From assembly GCA_022340515.1 (NCBI GenBank), contig JAJDNT010000330.1, positions 1 through 35,830 on the forward strand: DNA of 35,830 nt, written 5' to 3'. Of the stretch, positions 16,027 to 23,455 are shown one piece after another. A program made the translations under genes and the position numbers. Position 1 is the first letter of the stretch. The number at the start of each line of letters is the position of its first letter. Source of the DNA: Deltaproteobacteria bacterium (lineage in GTDB: Bacteria; Desulfobacterota; Syntrophobacteria; BM002). The notes under the pieces were generated by a model. That model did not search any database and was not told the DNA's origin. It saw only the letters and a program-made list of their open reading frames with translations.

Positions 16027-17253
16027 ATGGCCAAAGATAATTCGTTGATCGTAGGGCTGGACATCGGCACCACCAAGATTTGCGCCGTAGTCGGCGAGAT
16101 GACCCCGGAAGGAATCGACATAGTGGGTATTGGCACCCATCCCTCTGAGGGATTGCGTAAAGGTGTGGTGGTCAACATCGAAAGTACAGTTGATTCGATC
16201 AAACGAGCAGTGGAAGAGGCAGAGTTAATGGCTGGTTGTGAGATCAATGCGGTATACGCCGGTATTGCCGGCGGCCACATCGAAGGCCACAACAGCCATG
16301 GTGTCATCGCCGTCAAAAATCGGGAAGTAAGCCAGCAAGACATCGACAGGGTGATCGATGCAGCCAAGGCAGTAGCAATTCCCTTCGACAGAGAAGTAAT
16401 TCACATTTTGCCCCAGGAATACATCATTGATGACCAAAGGGGTATTCAGAATCCTTTGGGCATGTCCGGGGTACGTTTGGAGGCCAAGGTCCACATTGTT
16501 ACTGGTGCTGTCACCTCAGCCCAGAATATCGTCAAATGTTGCCAACGGGCCGGCCTCGACGTCTGCGACATAGTCCTGGAGTCCCTCGCCTCCGCCGAAG
16601 CAGTGCTGAACCCACAAGAACGCAAATTGGGCGTGGCCTTGGTGGATTTTGGTGGTGGTACTTCGGATTTAGCCATCTTCTCGGGAAACAGTATCCGCCA
16701 TAGCTCAGTTCTCTCCCTAGGCGGCAACAACCTCACCAATGACATTGCCGTGGGTTTGCGGACCCCGGTGGAAGAGGCCGAGAAGATCAAACAACGATAT
16801 GGCTGTGCAGTCACCGCCATGATTCAGAAGGATGAGACTATTCAGGTTCCCAGCGTTGGAGGTGGCAAGCCAAGAGTGCTTAGCCGTCACATTTTAGGCG
16901 ACATCTTGGAGCCTCGAGTTGAGGAAGTGTGTTCCTTGCTTCAACGTGAACTTTTTCGTTCCGGTTATTCGGATCTTGTTGCCTCCGGTTTGGTGATTAC
17001 TGGCGGCTCCGCTTTGCTTCCAGGTATTGCCGATTTGGCCGAGCAGGTTTTCAACCTGCCGGTGCGAACCGGCGTACCCACCGCCATCGGCGGCTTGGTG
17101 GATGTGGTCAAGAACCCTATGTACGCAACTGGGGTAGGATTGGTCCTCTACGGGGCAAACTCCAAGCCTAAAAAACTGTTTCGCATACGTCAGAATAATG
17201 TCTTCAATCGGCTCTTAGATCGAATGCGAAAATGGTTCAAGGATGTAGTTTAA
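16027..17253 (+). CDS. ftsA: Cell division protein FtsA
   Basis: FtsA is an actin-like ATPase that tethers FtsZ to the membrane. The 408 residues begin with the phosphate-1 motif LDIGTTKICAVVGE and include the SHS2-like 1C region (GIDIVGIGTHPSEGLRKG). Phosphate-2 is DFGGGTSDLAIF at about 207-218. The adenosine motif is TGGSALLPG. The final helix (FNRLLDRMRKWFKDVV) is amphipathic with basic and aromatic residues, the usual membrane-targeting tail. AGGGAG precedes ATG 16027. It is followed by a 39-codon ORF and ftsZ. Confidence 0.97.
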   Translation: MAKDNSLIVGLDIGTTKICAVVGEMTPEGIDIVGIGTHPSEGLRKGVVVNIESTVDSIKRAVEEAELMAGCEINAVYAGIAGGHIEGHNSHGVIAVKNREVSQQDIDRVIDAAKAVAIPFDREVIHILPQEYIIDDQRGIQNPLGMSGVRLEAKVHIVTGAVTSAQNIVKCCQRAGLDVCDIVLESLASAEAVLNPQERKLGVALVDFGGGTSDLAIFSGNSIRHSSVLSLGGNNLTNDIAVGLRTPVEEAEKIKQRYGCAVTAMIQKDETIQVPSVGGGKPRVLSRHILGDILEPRVEEVCSLLQRELFRSGYSDLVASGLVITGGSALLPGIADLAEQVFNLPVRTGVPTAIGGLVDVVKNPMYATGVGLVLYGANSKPKKLFRIRQNNVFNRLLDRMRKWFKDVV

Positions 17254-17330
17254 TTGCTGACCATCAGTTGAGGTGAACTCTTACTCAATAACGTCCGACG
17301 ACTTGTGTCGCTAAATCAGGAGGGAGCACA

Positions 17331-17450
17331 ATGACTGAGTCGGACCTTTGCTTCGTGCTCACCGTGTTCATCACATGCATGGGCTGCTATGTAGTTCTGA
17401 CTATGGGGTTTGTCTTCTTCGCTCGCCGGCTGCAAGGCAAGGGCTCGTGA
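17331..17450 (+). CDS. Putative 39-residue single-pass membrane microprotein between ftsA and ftsZ
   Basis: A short frame, ATG to TGA, with one of the best ribosome binding sites in the window (AGGAGGGAG, 5 bases before ATG 17331). It encodes MTESDLCFVLTVFITCMG, then CYVVLTMGFVFFARRLQGKG and a final S. The frame is one hydrophobic helix of about 25 residues with an acidic N-terminus and a basic tail (ARRLQGKGS). By the positive-inside rule the tail faces the cytoplasm. Cysteines sit at 7, 16 and 19. I do not recognise a family. Position between the FtsZ tether and FtsZ suggests a division-related or regulatory role, but that is inference. It could also only couple translation of ftsZ. Confidence 0.6.
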   Translation: MTESDLCFVLTVFITCMGCYVVLTMGFVFFARRLQGKGS

Positions 17451-17499
17451 AGTGGTGCGGGTGAAGGTGTTTTAAACGCTTTAGTGCAGGAGGTGGATT

Positions 17500-18657
17500 A
17501 TGATGTTTGAGTTCGTTGAAAGTGATAACGGAGCCAAGATTAAGGTAATTGGCATAGGCGGTGGAGGCGGTAATGCGATTAACAACATGATCAATGCCAA
17601 TCTGCGAGGCGTTGATTTTATCGCCGCCAACACCGACGCCCAGGCCTTGGAGGTCTCCAAGGCCACCACTAAGCTCCAACTGGGCGTCAACATTACTAAA
17701 GGACTTGGGGCTGGGGCTAATCCCGAGATTGGTCGCAGCGCCGCCCTAGAAGACGCGGACAAGCTTCGCCAGGCCCTAGAGGGTTGCGACATGGTCTTCG
17801 TCACCGCTGGTCTGGGCGGCGGCACCGGTACCGGCGGTGCCCCTATAGTAGCACAGCTGGCCAAGGAACTGGGAGCCCTTACCGTAGCGGTGGTGACCAA
17901 ACCTTTTAATTTCGAAGGTCGTCAGCGCATGAGGACAGCCGACAACGGCATCAAAGAGCTCAAGGAAGTGGTGGATACTATCATTACCATTCCCAACAAT
18001 CGCTTGCTGAGCCTAGCGGCCAAGAAAGCTACTTTTCTGGAAATGCTTAAGAAGGCTGACGATGTGCTTCTCTATGCGGTGAAAGGGATTTCTGATCTCA
18101 TCACCATTCCTGGTCTGATCAATCTCGATTTTGCCGACGTCAAAACGATTATGAGTGAGATGGGCATGGCTCTTATGGGCACTGGTATGGCCAGTGGAGA
18201 AGATCGGGCTACTGAAGCGGCTCAGAAGGCCATATCGAGCCCCTTGCTGGAGGACGTCTCCATAAGTGGAGCCAAGGGCGTGCTCATGAATATCAGCAGT
18301 GGTCTTGATCTCACTATTGACGAGGTCCAGGAGGCATCTTCCCTGATCCAGAAAGAAGCCCATGAGGATGCCAACATCATTTGGGGTACGGTCTTGGATC
18401 AGAGCGCCGGAGACGAACTGCGAGTTACAGTGATTGCAACTGGAATTGGCGAAATAGATGCGAGGCCTAAACCCGACTTGGGAGTTATCCATGGCTCCCG
18501 TCGTGAGGATGATCTGGATATCCCCACCTTTTTACGACGGAATCGAAAGAGTGAAGACGGCAGGGGGGAGTTGAGTCGCCCCATGAGCTACAAGGACCTG
18601 CCCATAGATGAAGACGAACTGGAAATCCCCACCTTCCTCCGACGGCAGGCGGATTAG
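17500..18657 (+). CDS. ftsZ: Cell division protein FtsZ with two C-terminal IPTFLRR peptides
   Basis: FtsZ is the tubulin-like GTPase that forms the Z ring. It has the N-terminal [13 protein letters not shown], the tubulin signature [12 protein letters not shown] at about 104-115, and the T7 synergy loop NLDFADVK at 208-215, so it should polymerise and hydrolyse GTP. Length is 385 residues. The variable tail holds the conserved C-terminal peptide twice: [10 protein letters not shown] at about 338-347 and [13 protein letters not shown] at 373-385. In well-studied FtsZ proteins this peptide occurs once, at the end, and binds FtsA, ZipA, MinC and others. AGGAGGTGG upstream supports ATG 17500 or 17503. 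Expression is probably from the dcw operon. Confidence 0.98.
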   Translation: MMFEFVESDNGAKIKVIGIGGGGGNAINNMINANLRGVDFIAANTDAQALEVSKATTKLQLGVNITKGLGAGANPEIGRSAALEDADKLRQALEGCDMVFVTAGLGGGTGTGGAPIVAQLAKELGALTVAVVTKPFNFEGRQRMRTADNGIKELKEVVDTIITIPNNRLLSLAAKKATFLEMLKKADDVLLYAVKGISDLITIPGLINLDFADVKTIMSEMGMALMGTGMASGEDRATEAAQKAISSPLLEDVSISGAKGVLMNISSGLDLTIDEVQEASSLIQKEAHEDANIIWGTVLDQSAGDELRVTVIATGIGEIDARPKPDLGVIHGSRREDDLDIPTFLRRNRKSEDGRGELSRPMSYKDLPIDEDELEIPTFLRRQAD

Positions 18658-18881
18658 GTCCACGGCCAATGATTGTCGCCCTGCGGGGCTAGGAAGGAGA
18701 ATTTTTTATCAGATGACTTTAGGTGGTGAAAAAGTGAGGACGCAGCGTGGTCTCTGTGGCATAATTGAGCTGTGTAAGCTGAGAGCTCTGAAATCACCAA
18801 GGAGTAATTTCCTCGCCAGACTCCTTCAGGGCAGCGGAAACTCGAAAATCTACTTTTGGCGAGAGCTTTTACAGGTTATCA
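18658..18881. other. ftsZ-radical SAM spacer
   Basis: No gene is supported. An open frame starting inside ftsZ passes through this spacer into the radical SAM gene in another frame, and looks like a shadow. The short GCCC/GGGC stem near 18679 is too weak to call a terminator. AAGGAG at about 18692 has no well-spaced start codon. Confidence 0.4.
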
Positions 18882-20624
18882 ATGTCTTGGCAACTGCAAC
18901 GCAGGCTGAAGCAGTGGCTGGCGGACGAGACCGGCGCGGTCATCAAAGACTGGGGTGGCAAGATTCCAATCGCCCTGGTGTATCCAAACCGTTACTTTCT
19001 GGGAATGTCCAACTTGGGTTTCCAGACGGTCTACCACCGTCTCAACCGGCTGCCCAATGTAGTTTGCGAGAGATTATTTTTACCGGAATCAGAGGACATG
19101 GCGGCCGCCAGCTCGGGTCCTGGTCCCCTTTCTTTAGAAAGCCAGAGGCCCATGGCGGATTTTCACATTGTCGCTTTTTCACTGGCCTTTGAAAATGATT
19201 TTACAAACCTTGTACACCTCCTGCAGCTTGGCAAGTTGAGCCTCTACAGCTCCCGCCGCCACCAGCACGAGCCCCTGGTGGTGGCGGGCGGCGTAGCCAC
19301 CTTCCTCAATCCCGAACCCATAGCACCGTTTATAGACGTCTTCCTTCTAGGCGAGGCGGAAAACCTTTTAGAGGATTTCATTCGCGCTTGGGAAGAAATA
19401 CTAGACCATGACTTTTCGCGGAAAGAACAGCTAACTCACATGGTGAAGCGGGTATCCTCCGCCTATGTGCCTTCCTTTTTTCAAGTTGAAAAAGACCCAG
19501 ATGGGCGACTGATCTCTTTCGAGCCCCTACTAGACATCCCCAAAAAAATCCCGGTCAGACCCGCATCTCTAGAGCGTGAAGAGCCCATTACCTCCACAAT
19601 CACTACACCTCACACCGAATTTCCCGACACGGTGCTGGTAGAGATCGGCAGAGGCTGTGGCCGGGGCTGCCGCTTTTGTGCCGCCGGATTTGTCTACCGA
19701 CCGGTGCGTCATCGACAAAGTGACAAAGTGGTTCGAGCAGCCTTGGATAGGTCCCCTCAAGGAGGCAAAGTCGGTTTGTTAAGCTCAGCCGTTTCTGATC
19801 ACCCTGATATAGACACCATCTGTCTACAATTAAGAAAGGCCGGAATACGTCTATCGGTCTCATCCCTGCGAGCCGATTCTGTAACGCCCACAATGCTTGA
19901 CTCACTCCGCCAAAGCGGTCTCCATACTGTAGCCATAGCACCCGAGGCCGGAAGCCAGAGGTTACGGCAGATGATAAATAAGAACCTCACTGAGAAGCAC
20001 ATCCTTGATGCTGTAAACGCGGTTGTCAGCGCAGGCATTCCCAACCTTCGTCTCTACTTTATGATTGGACTACCCACCGAGACGGAGGAGGACATTAGGG
20101 CAATCATTCAGCTAGTCAAGAGGATCAAGCACGAGCAACTGGTCATCGGCCGAGGGCAGAAACGCTTGGGTACCATTACTTTGAGTGTCAGTTCCTTTGT
20201 TCCCAAGCCTTTCACACCCTTTCAGTGGGTGCCATTCTGTGACCTCTCGGTTCTGAAGCAGCGGATTAAAAAGCTTAAACGTGGGCTAGGAGCGGTGGCC
20301 AATGTGAAGGTACATGCTGATGTGCCTCGCTGGGCTTACATTCAAGCGCTGCTTTCCCGTGGCGACCGGCAGCTGGCACCTTTGCTCGCCATTCTGGGAC
20401 AGCAAAACTCCACTTGGTCCAAAGCCACAAAAGCGGTCAATGTCAACCCGGAATTCTACGTCTATCGTGAGCGGGAGCGACAAGAGCTATTGCCCTGGGA
20501 TTTCATTGATCATGGGGTGACAAAAGATTATCTCTGGCATGAATACCAGCAGGCCCTGGCCGGGAAAACTACCGAACCCTGTGACCCTGAGAACTGCGTG
20601 GCCTGCGGGGTGTGTTCGCTCTAA
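18882..20624 (+). CDS. Radical SAM protein, TIGR03960-like (B12-binding-type N-terminus)
   Basis: A 580-residue radical SAM enzyme. The N-terminal half (IALVYPNRYFLGMSNLGFQTVY and VVAGGVATFLNPEPIAPF) resembles the cobalamin-binding-like fold seen in methylthiotransferase-type families. The catalytic 4Fe-4S motif is C259-x3-C263-x2-C266 (RGCGRGCRFCAAGF). RADSVTPTMLDSLRQSG and IAPEAGSQRLRQMIN are typical radical SAM barrel blocks. A second cysteine cluster ends the protein (CVACGVCSL, C-x2-C-x2-C). The overall pattern fits TIGR03960, whose reaction is unknown to me. Family partners are often fused to or followed by a DUF2344 protein, which is not seen here. It lies 224 bp after ftsZ. Confidence 0.85.
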   Translation: MSWQLQRRLKQWLADETGAVIKDWGGKIPIALVYPNRYFLGMSNLGFQTVYHRLNRLPNVVCERLFLPESEDMAAASSGPGPLSLESQRPMADFHIVAFSLAFENDFTNLVHLLQLGKLSLYSSRRHQHEPLVVAGGVATFLNPEPIAPFIDVFLLGEAENLLEDFIRAWEEILDHDFSRKEQLTHMVKRVSSAYVPSFFQVEKDPDGRLISFEPLLDIPKKIPVRPASLEREEPITSTITTPHTEFPDTVLVEIGRGCGRGCRFCAAGFVYRPVRHRQSDKVVRAALDRSPQGGKVGLLSSAVSDHPDIDTICLQLRKAGIRLSVSSLRADSVTPTMLDSLRQSGLHTVAIAPEAGSQRLRQMINKNLTEKHILDAVNAVVSAGIPNLRLYFMIGLPTETEEDIRAIIQLVKRIKHEQLVIGRGQKRLGTITLSVSSFVPKPFTPFQWVPFCDLSVLKQRIKKLKRGLGAVANVKVHADVPRWAYIQALLSRGDRQLAPLLAILGQQNSTWSKATKAVNVNPEFYVYRERERQELLPWDFIDHGVTKDYLWHEYQQALAGKTTEPCDPENCVACGVCSL

Positions 20625-20625
20625 G

Positions 20626-20701
20626 GCGGAACGGTGAAACGGAGACGCGGAGATTTGAGCTTATTTCGCCCCGTCACCGCGTCGTCCCATCGCCGTCTCG
20701 C
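20626..20701. repeat. Imperfect GC-rich inverted repeat after the radical SAM gene
   Basis: Arms at 20626-20650 and 20677-20701 match at about 17 of 25 positions and share wording (ACGGAGACGCGG, CCGCGTC) with the larger inverted repeat at 3063-3210. It begins 1 bp after the stop codon. It could serve as a transcript end hairpin but has no T-run. Confidence 0.6.
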
Positions 20702-20733
20702 TTCGATAGGCGCATAACCTTACTAGCTGGATA

Positions 20734-21513
20734 ATGACAGTTATGTTGGAGAGCACTTTTCTTCACCTGCCCCACGTTGGGCCAAAGACAGAGATCAACC
20801 TCTGGCGGCAATCCATTCTTACCTGGGACCAACTAGAGCTGCACCTGCGCCATTGGCCCAGCAACAGGGAAAACCGTAGACTGATAAAGTTCCGGCTCCA
20901 AGAATCAAGAGAGCACCGTAACCAGGCTTCTTATTTTCACAAAATACTGCCTCCCTCTGAACGCTGGCGGCTCTACAGAGATTTTCGACAAACTTGCGTT
21001 TTTTTGGATATCGAAACCACAGGTGTTACTATCTATGGTCATGAAATTACCGTGATCGGTCTCTACGACGGCCAACACACCTACCACTTCATCAATGGTC
21101 AGAATATGGACGAATTCGAGGATGCTCTGGAGTGCTACGATCTTTTGGTCACTTTCAACGGCGGCAGATTCGATCTACCTTTCATCTCCAGCTTCTTTCC
21201 CAACCTGCAGTTTCGCCAGGCTCATATCGACTTGCTGCATGTGGTGCGGCGGCTCGGCTATCGGGGCGGCCTGAAGAGCATTGAGCCCCTTTTTGGTATA
21301 GCGAGATCCCCGGAAATTCAGGAGATGAGCGGCTACGAGGCTGTTGTCCTCTGGCACCAATATCGCCAGGGTAATGCTGACGCTCTAGAAAAGCTCCTTC
21401 TTTACAATGAGGCCGACGTGGTCAACCTCAAAATCATCATGGATATTGTCTGGGAAAGGTTGCAAAGAGAGTTGGAGTTCGAAACAGGCCGTCTATTGCC
21501 CTTCGACCTCTAG
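20734..21513 (+). CDS. YprB-like RNase H-fold (DEDD) exonuclease
   Basis: A 259-residue protein whose C-terminal two thirds match the YprB/DnaQ-like RNase H fold. The first acidic pair is in FLDIETTG (D92, E94). The region TFNGGRFDLPFI supplies the next acidic site, and YNEADVVNLKII the last aspartate. Such proteins cut nucleic acid ends with two metal ions, but the true substrate of this subfamily is not established. The N-terminal 80 residues (FLHLPHVGPKTEINLW) resemble the helical preface of bacterial YprB proteins. ATG 20734 or ATG 20743 may start it; neither has a clear ribosome binding site. It follows the radical SAM gene in the same direction. Confidence 0.85.
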   Translation: MTVMLESTFLHLPHVGPKTEINLWRQSILTWDQLELHLRHWPSNRENRRLIKFRLQESREHRNQASYFHKILPPSERWRLYRDFRQTCVFLDIETTGVTIYGHEITVIGLYDGQHTYHFINGQNMDEFEDALECYDLLVTFNGGRFDLPFISSFFPNLQFRQAHIDLLHVVRRLGYRGGLKSIEPLFGIARSPEIQEMSGYEAVVLWHQYRQGNADALEKLLLYNEADVVNLKIIMDIVWERLQRELEFETGRLLPFDL

Positions 21514-21531
21514 CCCGGATGTTGCAAGAAC

Positions 21532-22044
21532 ATGATCACCATTCGCCAGGAACAGCCACAAGATCTAAAAACAATCCGTGAGGTGAACAGGCGGGCTTTC
21601 GCTCAAACGCAAGAGGCCGACCTGGTGGACAAGTTGCGGCAAAATTATCATAACCTATTGTCCCTGGTGGCTGTAATCCAGAATGAAGTTGTTGGCCACA
21701 TCCTTTTCACTCCAGTCACGATTGAGAATGCAGCCAGAACCGTTCAGGGAATGGGGCTGGCACCAATGGCTGTAATGCCTGAATATCAGCGCCAGGGCAT
21801 CGGTTCACAGCTTGTACGAAGTGGAATTGAACAGCTCAAGAAACGGCAATGCCCCTTCATCATTGTTTTGGGGCATGCAGAGTATTACCCTCAATTTGAT
21901 TTTGAACCAGCGAGTCGTTATGGCATCCGGAGCGAGTGGGAAGTGGAGGATGGGGCATTCATGATTTTGCTGTTGAATGAATCTGAGATGCAGGGTATCT
22001 CGGGAGTGGCCAGGTACTTGCCAGAATTTGCTGAAGCAATGTAG
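21532..22044 (+). CDS. GNAT family N-acetyltransferase (YhbS-like)
   Basis: A 170-residue GNAT enzyme that should transfer an acetyl group from acetyl-CoA to an amine. The acetyl-CoA-binding motif A is visible as VMPEYQRQGIGSQLV. Upstream MGLAPMAV forms the beta-4 strand. The later GHAEYYPQFDFEPASRYGI resembles the YhbS subgroup. The acceptor substrate cannot be told. It starts 18 bp after the exonuclease gene at ATG 21532 and is probably co-transcribed. Confidence 0.88.
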   Translation: MITIRQEQPQDLKTIREVNRRAFAQTQEADLVDKLRQNYHNLLSLVAVIQNEVVGHILFTPVTIENAARTVQGMGLAPMAVMPEYQRQGIGSQLVRSGIEQLKKRQCPFIIVLGHAEYYPQFDFEPASRYGIRSEWEVEDGAFMILLLNESEMQGISGVARYLPEFAEAM

Positions 22045-22169
22045 GACGCCGAACCACTAGCTGCAGTCAGCACCGCTCGACTCGCTCCAGTCGCTTCCCG
22101 AAACTGCGCCCGGGCCAGGCAGGGCGGCCGAGCTCGGTCCTTTACCCGCCCGTTGGAGGAAATAGCCAT

Positions 22170-22652
22170 ATGAACCAGAAAGCATTTCAGGACTACTACC
22201 CAGATGATCTCAGCTATTGCTATGGTTGCGGTCGCCTCAATGAGCACGGCTTGCAGCTCAAAAGTTATTGGGATGGCGGAGAAACAGTGGCCATTTTTGA
22301 CCCCAGGCCATATCACATTGCGATTCCCGGCTATGTCTACGGTGGTTTGATTGCTTCGCTCATTGACTGCCACGGCACCGGGACAGCTGCGGCAGCGGCA
22401 TACCGTGAGGAGAAGCGCGAGATGGGCACTGACCCACCACTGCGTTTCGTTACCGCTTCATTGAAAGTGGATTATTTACGCCCTACCCCATTAGGAGTGG
22501 AGCTCGAGGTCCGGGGGAAGGTAGAAGAGGTCAAGGGGCGAAAAGTGGTGGTAAGTGCAACAGTGGCAGCCCAAGGAAGAATCTGCGCCAAGGGTGAAGT
22601 GGTAGCGGTAAAGATGCCCGAGGATATGATCCCCAAGGGGGTGACAGTTTAA
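22170..22652 (+). CDS. PaaI/THEM4-like hotdog-fold thioesterase
   Basis: A 160-residue single hotdog domain protein predicted to hydrolyse an acyl-CoA thioester. The N-terminus YCYGCGRLNEHGLQLK and the central IPGYVYGGLIASLIDCHGTG fit THEM4/PaaI-like thioesterases; in this group an aspartate in the helix (here in LIDCHG) is the usual active-site residue. LKVDYLRPTPLGVELEVRGKV forms the beta sheet edge. GGAGG at about 22155 supports ATG 22170. The substrate is unknown. Confidence 0.86.
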   Translation: MNQKAFQDYYPDDLSYCYGCGRLNEHGLQLKSYWDGGETVAIFDPRPYHIAIPGYVYGGLIASLIDCHGTGTAAAAAYREEKREMGTDPPLRFVTASLKVDYLRPTPLGVELEVRGKVEEVKGRKVVVSATVAAQGRICAKGEVVAVKMPEDMIPKGVTV

Positions 22653-22690
22653 CCATTCAATGCAGCGGCCTTTTTGTATTTCCACCATCT

Positions 22691-22720
22691 CTTGAAAAAT
22701 TACAAAGCGTTATTAACATA
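22691..22720 (+). promoter_or_regulatory. Possible heat-shock-like promoter before hsp20
   Basis: CTTGAAA at 22691-22697 matches the -35 of sigma-32-type promoters. TAACAT at 22714-22719, 16 bp downstream, could be a -10 box for either sigma-32 or sigma-70. A small perfect stem (GCAAC, TGG, GTTGC) follows at about 22723. The -10 is a poor match, so this is tentative. Confidence 0.3.
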
Positions 22721-22845
22721 TTTGCAACTGGGTTGCCCTGTCTTTGTAGGCATTAAGGTTAGTGTCCATCCAGACATCCCGGCAATTAGCCGATCACAGC
22801 CGGGGATAATTGACAGATTCTCTACTTTTGCCCCTGGAGGGTTTG

Positions 22846-23289
22846 ATGAAATGGTTCGACGATGAGATTGAAAAGGAATTTGACCGCATGCGCCAGCGCA
22901 TGGAGAGGATGCTTGGCTCTCCCACGCGTCCTGGAGCGGCCACACTGTGCGGCGACACCGGTTGGCGTCCCTCATTGGATCTTTACGAAACCCCTGACGA
23001 ACTAATTGTACTGGTGGACGTTGCTGGTATTAATCCAAAGGACGTTGAAGTAGTGGTTGACGGGGAGACTCTAAGCTTAAGAGGTAACAGATGCCGCCCC
23101 CTGGAGAAAAAGGTCAACCGTGTCCATCACATGGAAATAGATTTCGGCCCCTTTAGCCACAGTTTTCGGTTGCCAGTACCGATTGATCCTGAAGGAGCCA
23201 GCTCTAATTACCGTGATGGTTTTCTCCTAATAAATTTGCCTAAGAAAGCCCGAGTATCGACATCCGTCTCCATCCAGTCGGATGAATAG
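22846..23289 (+). CDS. Small heat shock protein, Hsp20/alpha-crystallin family
   Basis: An ATP-independent chaperone that holds unfolding proteins. The 147 residues show a short charged N-terminus (MKWFDDEIEKEFDRMRQRME). The alpha-crystallin domain begins at about SLDLYETPDELIVLVDVAGI. The closing beta strand has the sequence YRDGFLLINLPK, close to the A-x-x-x-n-GVL signature. GGAGG at 22836-22840 is 5 bases before ATG 22846, which I prefer to TTG 22810. Lon follows 166 bp later, so the two form a proteostasis module. Confidence 0.94.
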   Translation: MKWFDDEIEKEFDRMRQRMERMLGSPTRPGAATLCGDTGWRPSLDLYETPDELIVLVDVAGINPKDVEVVVDGETLSLRGNRCRPLEKKVNRVHHMEIDFGPFSHSFRLPVPIDPEGASSNYRDGFLLINLPKKARVSTSVSIQSDE

Positions 23290-23298
23290 ATAGTTGGC

Positions 23299-23438
23299 AG
23301 CGCTCAGCCGTCAACTGTCAGCTTTCTAAAGGAGAATGGTTAAGCATTAATTTCCGCCCTAGCAGTGCTCATCAATCTAGGGAATGTTAACGTTCCTAAC
23401 CAAAAGTTCTCAAGGCTGATAGCTGATTACTGAACGCT
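23299..23438. repeat. Imperfect inverted repeat with CTGATAGCTGA-type words in the hsp20-lon spacer
   Basis: Arms at 23299-23325 (AGCGCTCAGCCGTCAACTG) and 23412-23438 (reading AGCGTTCAGTAATCAGCTAT on the other strand) match at most positions. Between them lies a near-perfect palindrome at 23380-23396 (GGAATGTTAACGTTCC), which could be an operator for lon. Confidence 0.6.
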
Positions 23439-23455
23439 AAAACAAGGAGATTTTA

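Noticed and set aside
18658-18881. Cobalamin or other riboswitch before the B12-like radical SAM gene
   Set aside because: I could not find a B12-box or a recognisable riboswitch core; the short stems are ordinary.
18608-19192. 194-codon + frame from within ftsZ into the radical SAM gene
   Set aside because: It overlaps two certain genes in another frame, has no family features and no suitable ribosome binding site.
23340-23400. CIRCE (HrcA) element before lon
   Set aside because: AGCAGTGCT superficially resembles half a CIRCE, but the partner half with 9-bp spacing is absent.
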